NCBI GenBank assembly: GCA_937922435.1
Contig: CAKZVT010000058.1
Coordinates: forward strand, 1 to 64,000
Reading direction: 5' to 3'
DNA length: 64,000 nt
DNA from: an uncultured Prevotella sp.
Lineage (GTDB): Bacteria > Bacteroidota > Bacteroidia > Bacteroidales > Bacteroidaceae
Shown: piece after piece, positions 52,296-61,765 of the stretch
Layout of the letters: each line of letters starts with the position of its first letter
Numbering within the stretch: position 1 is the first letter of the stretch
Translations under genes and position numbers: made by a program
Notes under the pieces: generated by a model
Database searches by the model: none
Seen by the model: only the letters and a program-made list of their open reading frames with translations
What the model was told of the DNA's origin: nothing

Positions 52296-54332
52296 ATGAA
52301 AGTAAAACACATTATTCCGATGGTGCTCTTCGCGGCCGCCCCGTTGGCAGGCGCGCAGGCACAGCTGAAGTCGGGCATCGACCCGGCCAACCTCGACACG
52401 AGCGTGCGTCCGGCGGACGACTTCTACAAGTTCGCCTGCGGCGGATGGATGAAGAACAACCCCCTGCCTGCAGCCTACTCGCGCTTCGGCAGCTTCGACC
52501 AGCTGGCGCAGGACAACAACAAGCGCATCAACACCATCCTAACCGACCTGCTCAAGAACACTTACCCCGAGGGTAGCACCGAGCGCAAGCTTAGCGACTT
52601 CTACAAGCTCGCCATGGACTCCGTGCGCCGCAACGCCGACGGCGTGAAGCCCGTAATGCCGCTCATAGGCGAGATGGAGGCCGCCAAGACCGTGGCCGAC
52701 CTGCGCGCATTGCAGCTGAAATATGCCACGTTCGCCTACGGCGTGCCAATGGGCGTAGGCTTCGGGGCCGACGAGAAGAACGCCAAGATGAACATACTCA
52801 ACATCTACCAGGGCGGACTCGTGCTCGGGCAGAAGGAGTATTACCTCGACACCGACCCCGCCACCACCGCCATACGCGAGGCTTACAAGAAGCACATCGT
52901 GCGCATGTTCAAGCTCTTCGGCTTCAACGACGCGCAGGCCGAGGCCAAGAAGGACGCCATAATGAGGGTGGAGACGGCGCTGGCAAAGGTGTCTAAGTCG
53001 CGCACCGAGCTGCGCGACGTCGAGGCCAACTACAACAAGATGACCCTTGCCGAGTTCGAGGCCAGCTATCCCCACGTAGGCCTGACCAAGATGCTCAACG
53101 CCGAGGGCGTAAAGACGGAGTATTTCAAGGAAATGGTGGTAGGCCAGCCCTCGTTCGTCAAGGGTGCCGACGCCGTAATCGCCTCGATGACCGCCGACGA
53201 GCTTCGCGCCTACATGGAGTGGGACGCAATACTCTCCGCCGCAAGCTATCTTAGCGACGATGTGGTGGAGGCCAACTTCGACTTCTTCGGCCGCACCATG
53301 TCGGGACGCAAGGAGAACCACCCGCGCTGGAAGCTCGCCACAGGCCACGTGGAGGCGCAGATGGGCGAGGCCCTGGGCAAGATGTACGTAGAGCGTTACT
53401 TCCCGGCATCATCCAAGGAACGCATGGAGAATCTGGTGAAGAACCTCCAGCTCTCGCTGGCCGAGCGCATAGAGGCGCAGGACTGGATGAGCGCCGAGAC
53501 GAAGCGCGCCGCGCTGGACAAGCTCAACGCCTTCTACGTGAAGATAGGTTATCCTAACCTGTGGAAGGACATGTCGGGCCTTACCATCGACCCCAAGCTC
53601 TCGTTCTACGAGAACGTACAGAACTGCCGCAAGTTCTGGTCTAAGTGGGACATCGACTACCGCGCGGGCAAGCCCGTTGACAAGGAGGAGTGGTTCATGA
53701 CGCCGCAGACCGTCAACGCTTATTACAACCCCACCACCAACGAAATATGCTTCCCGGCCGGCATATTGCAAGTGCCCTTCTTCTACCCCACGGCCGACGA
53801 CGCCTTCAACTATGGTGCCATCGGCGTGGTTATAGGCCACGAGATGACGCACGGCTTCGACGACCAGGGACGCCACTATGACAAGAACGGAAACATGACC
53901 GACTGGTGGACGGCTTCCGACGCGGAGAACTTCAACAAGCGCGCCGAATACTTTGAAAAGTTCTTCTCGGCCATCAAGGTGCTGCCCGACCTCAACGCCA
54001 ACGGCAAGCTCACACTGGGCGAGAACCTGGCCGACCACGGAGGCCTCGAGGTGTCGTTCAACGCATACAAGCACGCCACCAAGGACGCTCCGCTGAAGAC
54101 CATCGACGGATTTACGCCCGACCAGCGCTTCTTCCTGGCTTACGCCGGAGTGTGGGCGGCCAACATTACCGAAGAGGAAATACGCAACCGCACGAAGATG
54201 GACCCGCACTCGCTGGGCGAGTGGCGCGTCAACGGTGCGCTGCCCCACATCAACGCATGGTATGAGGCCTACGGCGTGAAGCCCGGCGACAAGCTCTACC
54301 TGCCCGAGGACAAGCGCTTGAAGCTATGGTAA
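52296..54332 (+). CDS. M13-family zinc metallopeptidase, exported
   Basis: A 678-aa periplasmic endopeptidase of the neprilysin/PepO family. The signal peptide is at residues 1-22 (VLFAAAPLAGAQA|Q). The N-terminal block VRPADDFYKFACGGWMKNNP is typical, with the family's FACGGW motif. The zinc motif HEMTH is at 515-519 in VIGHEMTHGFDDQG. The second Glu ligand is in GENLADHGG (about 576). The C-terminal end is LPEDKRLKLW, like the family's CRVW region but without the Cys. I chose the ATG at 52296; codons before it lie in a GC-rich repeat. Confidence 0.95.
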   Translation: MKVKHIIPMVLFAAAPLAGAQAQLKSGIDPANLDTSVRPADDFYKFACGGWMKNNPLPAAYSRFGSFDQLAQDNNKRINTILTDLLKNTYPEGSTERKLSDFYKLAMDSVRRNADGVKPVMPLIGEMEAAKTVADLRALQLKYATFAYGVPMGVGFGADEKNAKMNILNIYQGGLVLGQKEYYLDTDPATTAIREAYKKHIVRMFKLFGFNDAQAEAKKDAIMRVETALAKVSKSRTELRDVEANYNKMTLAEFEASYPHVGLTKMLNAEGVKTEYFKEMVVGQPSFVKGADAVIASMTADELRAYMEWDAILSAASYLSDDVVEANFDFFGRTMSGRKENHPRWKLATGHVEAQMGEALGKMYVERYFPASSKERMENLVKNLQLSLAERIEAQDWMSAETKRAALDKLNAFYVKIGYPNLWKDMSGLTIDPKLSFYENVQNCRKFWSKWDIDYRAGKPVDKEEWFMTPQTVNAYYNPTTNEICFPAGILQVPFFYPTADDAFNYGAIGVVIGHEMTHGFDDQGRHYDKNGNMTDWWTASDAENFNKRAEYFEKFFSAIKVLPDLNANGKLTLGENLADHGGLEVSFNAYKHATKDAPLKTIDGFTPDQRFFLAYAGVWAANITEEEIRNRTKMDPHSLGEWRVNGALPHINAWYEAYGVKPGDKLYLPEDKRLKLW

Positions 54333-54346
54333 TATGATTAATGAAT

Positions 54347-54485
54347 AATGATAAATGAATAATGAACAATCGCCTACGGCCTGAATTGGCGGTGTATGTC
54401 CGATTGTAAGTTATTCATTTATCATTACCCAAGTTTTCACTCTTCATTTTTCATTCTTCATTCTTCATTTTTCATTTTTCATTTA
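54347..54485. repeat. inverted tract of AATGAATAATG words
   Basis: Left arm 54347-54372 and right arm 54401-54426 match in 22 of 26 bases. The right side continues with TTCATTTTTCATTC words to the next gene. It lies between the M13 and SLC13 genes. Confidence 0.8.
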
Positions 54486-54489
54486 ACCG

Positions 54490-56340
54490 ATGTTCCTGAC
54501 CCTGATAATCCTCGCCGTAACGGCGGCCTTCTTCGCCGTAGGCAAAATACGCTCCGACGTAGTGGCCCTGTGCGCGCTCATACTGCTCATGGCTTTCGGC
54601 ATACTCACGCCCGACGAGGCGCTTTCGGGCTTCTCAAACAGCGTGGTAATCATGATGGTTGGCCTCTTCGTGGTGGGCGGCGCAATCTTCCAGACGGGGC
54701 TTGCCAAGATGATAAGCGGACGCATAATGAAGCTGGCCGGAGATAGCGAGCTGCGCCTGTTCCTGCTTGTAATGGCCGTCACGTCGGCCATCGGCGCGTT
54801 CGTGAGCAACACGGGCACGGTGGCCTTGATGCTGCCCATCGTGGTGAGCCTCGCCGCCAAGGCCAAGGTCGAGGCCGGCCGCCTGCTCATGCCACTGGCT
54901 TTCGCAAGCAGCATGGGCGGCATGCTCACGCTCATAGGTACGCCGCCCAACCTCGTCATACAGGACGCGCTCACGGCCGAAGGCTACGAGCCTCTGTCCT
55001 TCTTCTCGTTCACGCCCGTAGGCCTGGTGTGCATAGCCGTGGGCGTGGTCGTGCTCTTGCCGCTTAGCCGCATGTTCCTCGGCAAGAAGGGGCGTGCCGA
55101 TGAGGGCGGAAGAATGAAGGCAAAGTCGCTCGAGCAGCTGGTGAGCGAGTACCGCCTGGCCGACAACCTCTCGCGCTACATGGTAGGGCGGGGCTCGTCG
55201 ATGGCAGGCAAGACCATGGCCGAGCTTGACATACGCAACCGCTACGGCCTGTCAGTGCTCGAGCTGAGGCGCGTCACCACCAGGCAGAAGGGCTTGATAA
55301 GGAACGTCAGCCAGGTGCCGGCAGGTCCTAAGACCGTAGTGCAGGAGGGCGACGTGATATACCTTACGGGCGAGAAGGAGCAGGCCGTGCGCCTTGCCGC
55401 CGACTATTCGCTCTCCACTCCGCCCAAGGATGCCGCCGCAGGTGACGATAGGCTCGACTTCTACGACATCGGCATGGCCGAAATAGTGCTGCTCCCGGCG
55501 TCGAGCCTCGTAGGCCGGCAGGTCAGCGAGGCTGGTTTCCGCCTGAAGTACGGTGTCAACATAATGGGCATACGCCGCAAGGGCGAGTATATAATGGACG
55601 GGCTGGCCGCCGTGCGCCTTCATGCCGGAGACGTGCTCCTTGTGCAGGGAACATGGGCGAGCATCAGCCGGCTCGGCAACGAGGAGGAGAATTGGGTCGT
55701 GCTGGGTCAGCCTCTCGAGGAGGCGGCCAAGGTAACGCTCGACTACAAGGCACCCCTGGCGGCCTGCATAATGCTGCTCATGGTAGCCATGATGGTGTTC
55801 GACTTCATACCCGTGGCACCGGTCACCGCCGTAATGATAGCCGCCGTGCTGATGGTGCTCACGGGCTGCTTCCGTAGTGTGGAGGCGGCGTATAAGACCA
55901 TCAACTGGGAGAGCGTGGTGCTCATAGCCGCCATGATGCCCATGTCGGTGGCACTGGAGAAGACCGGCGCGTCGGCCGCCATATCCCACACACTCGTAAG
56001 CGGACTGGGCGGCTACGGCCCTTACGTGCTCTTGGCTGGCATCTACTTTACCACGTCGCTTCTCACCATGTTCATAAGCAATACGGCCACGGCCGTGCTC
56101 ATGGCTCCAATCGCCTTCGCCTCGGCCACGGAGGTAGGGCTTAGCCCGTACCCGTTCCTATTCGCGGTGGCTCTCGGTGCGAGCATGTGCTTCGCCTCGC
56201 CGTTCTCCACTCCGCCCAACGCACTCGTGATGCAGGCCGGGCGTTACACGTTCATGGACTACGTCAAGGTAGGCTTGCCCCTGCAAATCATCATGGGCGT
56301 GGTGATGGTGTTCGTCCTGCCGTTGATGTTCCCATTTTGA
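54490..56340 (+). CDS. SLC13-type transporter with two RCK/TrkA-C domains
   Basis: A 616-aa inner-membrane protein. Residues 1-205 hold about six membrane helices with the family motif SNTGTVALMLPIVVSLA and the GTPPNLV signature. Two soluble TrkA-C-like domains follow (about 215-410), each with patterns such as LDIRNRYGLSVLELRR and AGFRLKYGVNIMGIRRKGEYIM (in parts). A second membrane half (about 415-615) has ISNTATAVLMAPIAF and FSTPPNALVMQAG. The fold is that of Na+-coupled dicarboxylate or sulfate carriers; the substrate is not known. It is complete. Confidence 0.9.
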   Translation: MFLTLIILAVTAAFFAVGKIRSDVVALCALILLMAFGILTPDEALSGFSNSVVIMMVGLFVVGGAIFQTGLAKMISGRIMKLAGDSELRLFLLVMAVTSAIGAFVSNTGTVALMLPIVVSLAAKAKVEAGRLLMPLAFASSMGGMLTLIGTPPNLVIQDALTAEGYEPLSFFSFTPVGLVCIAVGVVVLLPLSRMFLGKKGRADEGGRMKAKSLEQLVSEYRLADNLSRYMVGRGSSMAGKTMAELDIRNRYGLSVLELRRVTTRQKGLIRNVSQVPAGPKTVVQEGDVIYLTGEKEQAVRLAADYSLSTPPKDAAAGDDRLDFYDIGMAEIVLLPASSLVGRQVSEAGFRLKYGVNIMGIRRKGEYIMDGLAAVRLHAGDVLLVQGTWASISRLGNEEENWVVLGQPLEEAAKVTLDYKAPLAACIMLLMVAMMVFDFIPVAPVTAVMIAAVLMVLTGCFRSVEAAYKTINWESVVLIAAMMPMSVALEKTGASAAISHTLVSGLGGYGPYVLLAGIYFTTSLLTMFISNTATAVLMAPIAFASATEVGLSPYPFLFAVALGASMCFASPFSTPPNALVMQAGRYTFMDYVKVGLPLQIIMGVVMVFVLPLMFPF

Positions 56341-56452
56341 TAAAAGGTAAAAAGGTAAAAGGGTAAAAAGGTAAAAGAGAAGAACTGTATATGTATATGT
56401 TTCTAAGGTTTGCCTTTTTACTTTTTTACCTTTTTACCCTTTTACCTTTATC
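56339..56452. repeat. inverted tract of AGGTAAAA words (second copy)
   Basis: Left arm 56339-56377 with GGTAAAAAGG words, right arm 56413-56452 with the complements. Same words and layout as at 47235-47336. Follows the SLC13 stop. Confidence 0.85.
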
Positions 56453-56502
56453 TTTTTACTTTTCTTTCTTTTCTTTGTAACCGTTTTGTAATACATAATG
56501 CT

Positions 56503-56510
56503 TACTTTTG
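56503..56510 (+). promoter_or_regulatory. -7 element upstream of the porin gene
   Basis: TACTTTTG, 23 bp before the start. The available TTTG boxes are 14 or 25 bp away, outside the usual range. Confidence 0.4.
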
Positions 56511-56533
56511 CCACGAAATAAATATTACAAGTG

Positions 56534-57577
56534 ATGGACATTAAGACGATAGCTTCAGTCATGCTTGCCATGTGCGTGGCATTGCCAGCCATGGCCGAGG
56601 ACGACGAGGACAAGGTTGACCGCACGCCGGAGGTGCACGGGACCATCCGCGGCAAGTACGAGTACCAGCCTGAAGAGGGGCAGGGCCGCTTCCAGGTGCG
56701 CAACGCACGCGTGAGCCTTGACGGCGACTTGAACAAGGTAGTGTCGTACAAGGTAGAAATAGACCTGTCTGACGAAGGGAAAATCAAGATGCTCGACACG
56801 TACACGCGCATCAAGCCCCTGCGCGGACTGGACTTCACCATAGGCCAGATGCGCGCACCGTTCACCATCGATGCGCACCGTTCGCCACACCTTCAGTATT
56901 TTGCCAACCGCTCGTTCATAGCCAAGCAGGTGGGCAACGTGCGCGACGTAGGTGCTACAATCGGCTATTCGTTCAACGTTGGCTTCCCCATAATACTCCA
57001 GGCCGGCATGTTCAACGGCTCGGGACTTACCAACCAAAAGGACTTCTGGACGGACAACATCAACTTCTCGGCAAAGGCGCAGCTCTTCTTTCCGCGCGGC
57101 TTCAACCTCACGTTGAGCACCCAGAAAATCCGCCCCGACAACGTTTCGGTGATGATGTACGACGCCGGAGCGTACTACCACGCACATGGATGGCACGCCG
57201 AGGTGGAATACCTGTACAAGCATTACGGCCACGGGGCGTTCAAGCCGGTGCACGCGCTGGATGCCTTCGTAAGCTACGACATACCCCTGCGCAAGTGTTT
57301 CTTCACGAAAATATCGCCGCTAATCCGTTACGACTACATGAGCGACCATAGCGACGGCCTGCGTTACAACGCCGAAGGGGGCGAGGATGTGGAAGGGTCG
57401 CTCATCATCAACGACTACCAGCGTTCGCGAATTACGGGCGGAGTGACGCTAAGCCTCGACCTGCCGTTCGTTTCCGACATACGCCTCAACTACGAGAAGT
57501 ATTTTTACAGGGACGGAGCCATAGCCAAGCCCTCGGAGAAAGACAAAATCGTGGTTGAGTTCATGACGAGGTTCTGA
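56534..57577 (+). CDS. OprO/OprP-like phosphate-selective porin
   Basis: A 347-aa outer-membrane barrel protein. The signal peptide covers residues 1-22 (MLAMCVALPAMA|ED). The body resembles the OprO/P porin family: VHGTIRGKYEYQPEEG, FQVRNARVSLDGDLNKVVSYKVEIDLSDEGK (in parts), the conserved LDFTIGQMRAPFTIDAHRSPH and a C-terminal strand ending EFMTRF, the aromatic end of many barrels. An anion-porin role follows from the family. GTG at 56531 precedes the ATG at 56534; I prefer the ATG. The terminator lies 150 bp beyond. Confidence 0.88.
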   Translation: MDIKTIASVMLAMCVALPAMAEDDEDKVDRTPEVHGTIRGKYEYQPEEGQGRFQVRNARVSLDGDLNKVVSYKVEIDLSDEGKIKMLDTYTRIKPLRGLDFTIGQMRAPFTIDAHRSPHLQYFANRSFIAKQVGNVRDVGATIGYSFNVGFPIILQAGMFNGSGLTNQKDFWTDNINFSAKAQLFFPRGFNLTLSTQKIRPDNVSVMMYDAGAYYHAHGWHAEVEYLYKHYGHGAFKPVHALDAFVSYDIPLRKCFFTKISPLIRYDYMSDHSDGLRYNAEGGEDVEGSLIINDYQRSRITGGVTLSLDLPFVSDIRLNYEKYFYRDGAIAKPSEKDKIVVEFMTRF

Positions 57578-57728
57578 CGGCTTCCCCTTTTGGCCTTTGC
57601 CGCGCCTTATATCCGAATGGCTTGCCGGCAAAGGGCGTTCTCGCTTTTATGGAGAATAGCTGTTATGCCAAACTTTATGCCAAGAACCGTCCAAACACTA
57701 CGTTATAATCGTTAAAGCTGTGTGTTCA

Positions 57729-57757
57729 GGCCGTCCAAACCAACCGTTTGGGCGGCC
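57729..57757 (+). terminator. terminator downstream of the porin gene
   Basis: 12-bp arms GGCCGTCCAAAC (57729-57740) and GTTTGGGCGGCC (57746-57757), one G-T mismatch, followed by TTTTCTTTG. Confidence 0.7.
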
Positions 57758-57809
57758 TTTTCTTTGTGCGTTGCCAACATGTTGACTTTCAAAGGGTTAC
57801 GCCGTGTGT

Positions 57810-57897
57810 TGCAAAAGGCCGCCTTTCGGCTTGTAAAAGGTGGCCTTTGAGCCTGCGAAATGTGGCCTTTGGGAATGTGAAAGACCATCATTGCAAT
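57810..57897. repeat. four-unit 22-bp palindromic array (copy I)
   Basis: Units start at 57810, 57832, 57854 and 57876. Cores AAAGGCCGCCTTT, AAAGGTGGCCTTT, AAATGTGGCCTTT and a right-degenerate AAAGACCATCATT. Confidence 0.92.
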
Positions 57898-58032
57898 ATA
57901 TAAGAAAGGTAATTGGCGCGCCGTGTCATAATGTGGGTGACAATAGTATTATATGAACGCTTAGTTCGTTGACGCAAAATATTATTGAAATAAAAAACGA
58001 ACCCGATGCCCTCTAATTCAAAAGAAAACTGT

Positions 58033-58040
58033 AATTTTGC
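58033..58040 (+). promoter_or_regulatory. -7 element upstream of thrS
   Basis: TAATTTTG, 27 bp before the ATG; no TTTG in the -33 position. Confidence 0.45.
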
Positions 58041-58067
58041 ATCCAAAAGATTAAAAACAAGGATGTT

Positions 58068-60020
58068 ATGATTAAAATTACATTTCCCGACGGCTCCGTC
58101 CGCGAGTACGAACAGGGCGTGACGGGACTTCAGATTGCCGAGAGCATATCGCCTGCGCTGGCGCGCAACGTGCTGGCCTGCGGCGTGAACGGCGAGACGG
58201 TTGAGCTTAACCGCCCCATCAACGAGGACGCAAAGATAGAACTTTACAAGTGGGAAGACGAGGAGGGCAAGCACGCCTTCTGGCATACTTCGGCCCACTT
58301 GCTGGCCGAGGCTCTGCAAGAGCTTTACCCCGGCATACAGTTCGGCTTCGGCCCGGCCGTGGAGAACGGTTTTTTCTACGACGTAATGCCTAAGGACGGC
58401 GACGTTATAAAGGAGAGCGACTTCCCCAAAATAGAACAGAAGATGAAGGAGCTCGCCTCGAAGGACGAGCCCGTGGTGCGCAAGGAAATATCCAAGGCCG
58501 ACGCTTTGGCCGAGTTCAAGGCCGACGGTCAGGAATACAAGTGCGAGCACATTGAGCAGGATTTGGCCGACGGCGAAATCACGACGTACACCCAGGGCCG
58601 CTTCACCGACCTGTGCAAAGGCCCTCACATCATGAGCACCGGCGCAATAAAGGCCATCAAAATAACCAGCGTGGCAGGCGCATTCTGGCGCGGCGACGCA
58701 AAGCGCGAGCAGATGACGCGCATCTACGGCATCACGTTCCCCAAGAAGAAGATGCTCGACGAGTATCTCGTGATGCTTGAGGAGGCCAAGAAGCGCGACC
58801 ACCGCAAGATAGGCAAGGAGATGGAACTGTTCATGTTCTCCGAGCGAGTAGGCAAGGGCTTGCCCATCTGGTTGCCGGCCGGCACGGAGCTCCGCCTGCG
58901 CTTGCAGGACATGCTCCGCCGCATACAGAAGCGTTACGGATACAAGGAGGTAATCACTCCGCACATAGGTAGCAAGAACCTCTACGTAACTTCAGGCCAC
59001 TATGCGCACTATGGCAAGGATTCGTTCCAGCCAATCCATACGCCCGAGGAGGACGAGGAGTACATGCTGAAGCCGATGAACTGCCCCCACCATTGCGAGG
59101 TGTTTGCATGGAAGCCGCGCTCGTACCGCGACCTGCCGCTGCGCATCGCCGAGTTCGGTACGGTGTACCGTTACGAGAAGAGCGGCGAGCTGCACGGACT
59201 AACGCGTGTACGTTCGTTCACGCAGGACGATGCCCACATCTTCTGCCGTCCTGACCAGGTGAAGGCCGAGTTCCTTAATGTTATGGACATCATACATACG
59301 GTGTTCTCAATCTTCAACTTCACCGACTTCGAGGCGCAGATTTCGCTCCGCGACCCCAACGACCGCGAGAAGTATATCGGTTCTGACGAGGTTTGGGCGG
59401 AGTCCGAGCAGGCCATCATCGACGCATGCAAGGAGAAGGGACTGAACGCAAAAATAGAGTACGGCGAAGCTGCTTTCTATGGCCCGAAGCTCGACTTCAT
59501 GGTTAAGGATGCCATCGGCCGCCGCTGGCAGCTGGGCACAATCCAGGTAGACTACAACCTGCCGGAGCGTTTCAAGCTGGAATACACCGCCGAGGACAAC
59601 ACGAAGAAGACTCCCGTGATGATACACCGTGCGCCGTTCGGCTCGCTCGAGCGCTTTACGGCCGTGCTCATCGAGCATACGTCAGGCCACTTCCCCCTGT
59701 GGCTTACGCCCGACCAGGTAGCCATACTGCCCATCAGTGAGAAATACAACGACTATGCCCGTGAGCTGGCAAAGTATTTCGACACGGTAGGCGTGCGTGC
59801 CATCATAGACGACCGCAACGAGAAAATAGGCCGCAAAATCCGTGACAACGAGATGAAGCGCATACCTTACATGGTTGTGGTAGGCGAGAAGGAGCAGGCC
59901 GACGGCTCTGTTGCCGTGAGGAAGCAAGGCCAGGGCGACCAAGGCTCTATGAGCAAGGAAGACTTTGCAAAGAAGGTCAATGACGAGGTTGCAGAGCAGC
60001 TGAAGGCAATTGAGAAGTAA
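58068..60020 (+). CDS. thrS: threonyl-tRNA synthetase
   Basis: Charges tRNA-Thr with threonine and edits mischarged serine. The 650-aa enzyme is complete. The N-terminal TGS domain (MIKITFPDGSVREYEQGVTG in parts, 1-60) is followed by the editing domain with HTSAHLLAEAL (about 73-83). The catalytic domain has the zinc-site MNCPHHCEVF, motif 2 RVRSFTQDDAHIFC and motif 3 near LIEHTSGHFPLWL. The C-terminal anticodon-binding domain ends the protein. It is followed by infC, rpmI and rplT, a common order, but infC has its own promoter. Confidence 0.98.
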   Translation: MIKITFPDGSVREYEQGVTGLQIAESISPALARNVLACGVNGETVELNRPINEDAKIELYKWEDEEGKHAFWHTSAHLLAEALQELYPGIQFGFGPAVENGFFYDVMPKDGDVIKESDFPKIEQKMKELASKDEPVVRKEISKADALAEFKADGQEYKCEHIEQDLADGEITTYTQGRFTDLCKGPHIMSTGAIKAIKITSVAGAFWRGDAKREQMTRIYGITFPKKKMLDEYLVMLEEAKKRDHRKIGKEMELFMFSERVGKGLPIWLPAGTELRLRLQDMLRRIQKRYGYKEVITPHIGSKNLYVTSGHYAHYGKDSFQPIHTPEEDEEYMLKPMNCPHHCEVFAWKPRSYRDLPLRIAEFGTVYRYEKSGELHGLTRVRSFTQDDAHIFCRPDQVKAEFLNVMDIIHTVFSIFNFTDFEAQISLRDPNDREKYIGSDEVWAESEQAIIDACKEKGLNAKIEYGEAAFYGPKLDFMVKDAIGRRWQLGTIQVDYNLPERFKLEYTAEDNTKKTPVMIHRAPFGSLERFTAVLIEHTSGHFPLWLTPDQVAILPISEKYNDYARELAKYFDTVGVRAIIDDRNEKIGRKIRDNEMKRIPYMVVVGEKEQADGSVAVRKQGQGDQGSMSKEDFAKKVNDEVAEQLKAIEK

Positions 60021-60026
60021 TAATGT

Positions 60027-60128
60027 TTCGGTTATACGGTTGTGAGGTTATGAGGTTTTACGGCGTTTGTGGTAAAATCTTATACATCACAACCGTATAA
60101 CCTTATGACCCTACAACCTTAAAAACCG
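60027..60128. repeat. inverted tract of GGTTATACGGTTGTGAGG words
   Basis: Left words (60027-60063) and right complements (60089-60128); GGTTATACGGTTGT at 60030-60043 pairs perfectly over 14 bases with 60089-60102. Same words as 38631-38771. A TTAAGAATT-type single arm (60130-60162) follows at once. Confidence 0.8.
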
Positions 60129-60178
60129 TACTTTTCTTAATTCTTAACTCTTAATTCTTAATTTATTTAAGTAAAAGT

Positions 60179-60209
60179 TTTGATAGTTGGCTGATTTATA
60201 GTAACTTTG
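60179..60209 (+). promoter_or_regulatory. promoter of infC
   Basis: TTTG (60179-60182), 19-bp spacer, TAACTTTG (60202-60209), a full consensus about 35 bp before the start codon. Confidence 0.8.
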
Positions 60210-60245
60210 CAACCGATTTTCATAAAACATCCGTAAAAACAGTTG

Positions 60246-60947
60246 ATGAAGAACGACAAAAAGAATTATTACCGCGTGAATGAGCAGATTCGCGTAAAGG
60301 AAGTCCGCATCGTAAGCGATAACGGTTCTACAGTAGTGCCGACACGCCAGGCATTGGATATGGCACGCAGCCAAGGCGTTGACCTTGTGGAGATTTCGCC
60401 GAATGCACAACCGCCTGTTTGCCGTCTCATCGACTACAGCAAGTTCCTGTACCAGCAGAAGAAGCGCGCCAAGGAGATGAAGGCGAAGCAGGTAAAGCAG
60501 GAGGTGAAGGAAATAAGGTTCGGGCCGCAGACTGACGACCACGACTACAACTTCAAGCTCAAGCACGCCAAGGAGTTTTTGGAAGAAGGCAACAAGGTGC
60601 GCGCGTTCGTGTTTTTCCGTGGCCGTTCAATCCTTTTCAAGGAGCAGGGCGAAGTGCTGTTGCTGCGTTTCGCCAACGACCTTGAGGAATATGGAAAGGT
60701 AGAGCAGATGCCGGCTTTGGAAGGTAAGAAGATGTTTCTGTACCTTAGTCCGAAGAAAGCAGGCGTTGCCAAGAAAAGCCAGCAGAAGATGGACAGGGAA
60801 CGCCGCGAGGCTGAAGCCAAGGCGCAGACGGAGCAGGCAGGAGAAGCGTTTGATGAGGATGTCCCTGCAAGCGGAGGTCTGTTTGCCAATGCAAAGAACG
60901 GCGCCGACGCATTGAAGAAGCTCAACGAAGGCAATGAGGCCGAATAA
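60246..60947 (+). CDS. infC: translation initiation factor IF-3
   Basis: IF-3 binds the 30S subunit and checks start-codon pairing. The 233-aa protein has the IF3 N-terminal domain (YRVNEQIRVKEVRIVSDNG region, about 9-80) including GVDLVEISPNAQPPVCRLIDY, and the C-terminal domain (about 85-170) with VKEIRFGPQTDDHDYNFK. A charged tail of about 60 residues after the domain is longer than in E. coli. I chose ATG at 60246; a TTG at 60243 is directly before it, and E. coli infC uses a rare start, so TTG is also possible. Confidence 0.96.
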   Translation: MKNDKKNYYRVNEQIRVKEVRIVSDNGSTVVPTRQALDMARSQGVDLVEISPNAQPPVCRLIDYSKFLYQQKKRAKEMKAKQVKQEVKEIRFGPQTDDHDYNFKLKHAKEFLEEGNKVRAFVFFRGRSILFKEQGEVLLLRFANDLEEYGKVEQMPALEGKKMFLYLSPKKAGVAKKSQQKMDRERREAEAKAQTEQAGEAFDEDVPASGGLFANAKNGADALKKLNEGNEAE

Positions 60948-61028
60948 AAAAGATGAATAATATGTGCGTAACGTCCTGGTATATACGTTGCCACAGCTGT
61001 TAAATAACAATAATTAAAAATTAAAAAA

Positions 61029-61226
61029 ATGCCAAAGCAAAAGACAAATTCCGGTGCGAAGAAGAGATTTAGCTTCACCGGCACAGGTAAGATTAAGAGA
61101 CATCACGCTTACCACAGTCACATCCTGACTAAGAAAACAAAGAAACAAAAGCGTAACTTGCTCGGTTCTACATTGGTAGATACTGACAACTTGAAGCAGG
61201 TGAGAGACTTGCTCCGTCTCCGTTAA
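61029..61226 (+). CDS. rpmI: 50S ribosomal protein L35
   Basis: A 65-aa basic ribosomal protein with the family N-terminus MPKQKTNSGAKKRF and the central HHAYHSHILTKKTKKQKRNL (about 24-43). It lies 81 bp after infC in the conserved infC-rpmI-rplT order. The gap is A/T-rich near the start and has no clear hairpin. Confidence 0.96.
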   Translation: MPKQKTNSGAKKRFSFTGTGKIKRHHAYHSHILTKKTKKQKRNLLGSTLVDTDNLKQVRDLLRLR

Positions 61227-61258
61227 TCTATGTCTAACAAACAAAAAGGGAAAAAATT

Positions 61259-61606
61259 ATGCCAAGATCAGTAAATCACGTTGCTTCAAGAGCAAGGAGG
61301 AAGAGAATTCTTAAACTTACCCGTGGATATTTCGGAGCAAGGAAGAATGTTTGGACGGTTGCCAAGAACACTTGGGAGAAGGGTTTGACATACGCTTACC
61401 GTGACCGCCGCAACAAGAAGCGCACGTTCCGTGCATTGTGGATTCAGCGTATCAATGCTGCCGCACGTCTCGAGAACATGAGCTATTCTACATTGATGGG
61501 CGCTCTCCACAAGGCTGGCATCGAGATTAACCGCAAGGTTCTTGCAGACCTCGCAGTAAACAATCCCGAAGCATTCAAGGCAATCGTTGAGAAAGTAAAG
61601 AACTAA
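61259..61606 (+). CDS. rplT: 50S ribosomal protein L20
   Basis: A 115-aa RNA-binding protein of the large subunit, needed early in assembly. Typical blocks are MPRSVNHVASRARRKRIL, KLTRGYFGARKN, YRDRRNKKRTFRALWIQRINAA (in parts) and LADLAVNNPEAFKAIVEK at the end. It lies 32 bp after rpmI and is followed by a terminator. In other bacteria L20 represses this operon; no such site is evident here. Confidence 0.98.
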   Translation: MPRSVNHVASRARRKRILKLTRGYFGARKNVWTVAKNTWEKGLTYAYRDRRNKKRTFRALWIQRINAAARLENMSYSTLMGALHKAGIEINRKVLADLAVNNPEAFKAIVEKVKN

Positions 61607-61637
61607 CAGGTACATTTATCCGTATCTTAACCATAAG

Positions 61638-61680
61638 AAACCGTAAGCCAGGTGAAATCCGGCTTACGGTTTTTTCTTTC
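61638..61680 (+). terminator. terminator of the infC-rpmI-rplT operon
   Basis: A 12-bp perfect stem (AAACCGTAAGCC at 61638-61649 with 61661-61672) with an 11-nt loop, followed by TTTTCTTTC. Confidence 0.85.
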
Positions 61681-61700
61681 CGTTGAAAATGAGGCTGGCA

Positions 61701-61732
61701 TTTGCCTGTGTCGATAATAATGCCTACCTTTG
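61701..61732 (+). promoter_or_regulatory. promoter of the type II pantothenate kinase gene
   Basis: TTTG (61701-61704), 20-bp spacer, TACCTTTG (61725-61732), 33 bp before the chosen ATG. Full consensus. Confidence 0.75.
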
Positions 61733-61765
61733 CACGCATTCAGAACTAAAAATATTTGCACGTAT

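Larger units (their letters stand above)
57578..58067. other. intergenic region between the porin gene and thrS
   Basis: Holds a hairpin terminator (57729-57757), repeat array I (57810-57897) and the thrS -7 box (58033-58040). Otherwise no gene. Confidence 0.65.
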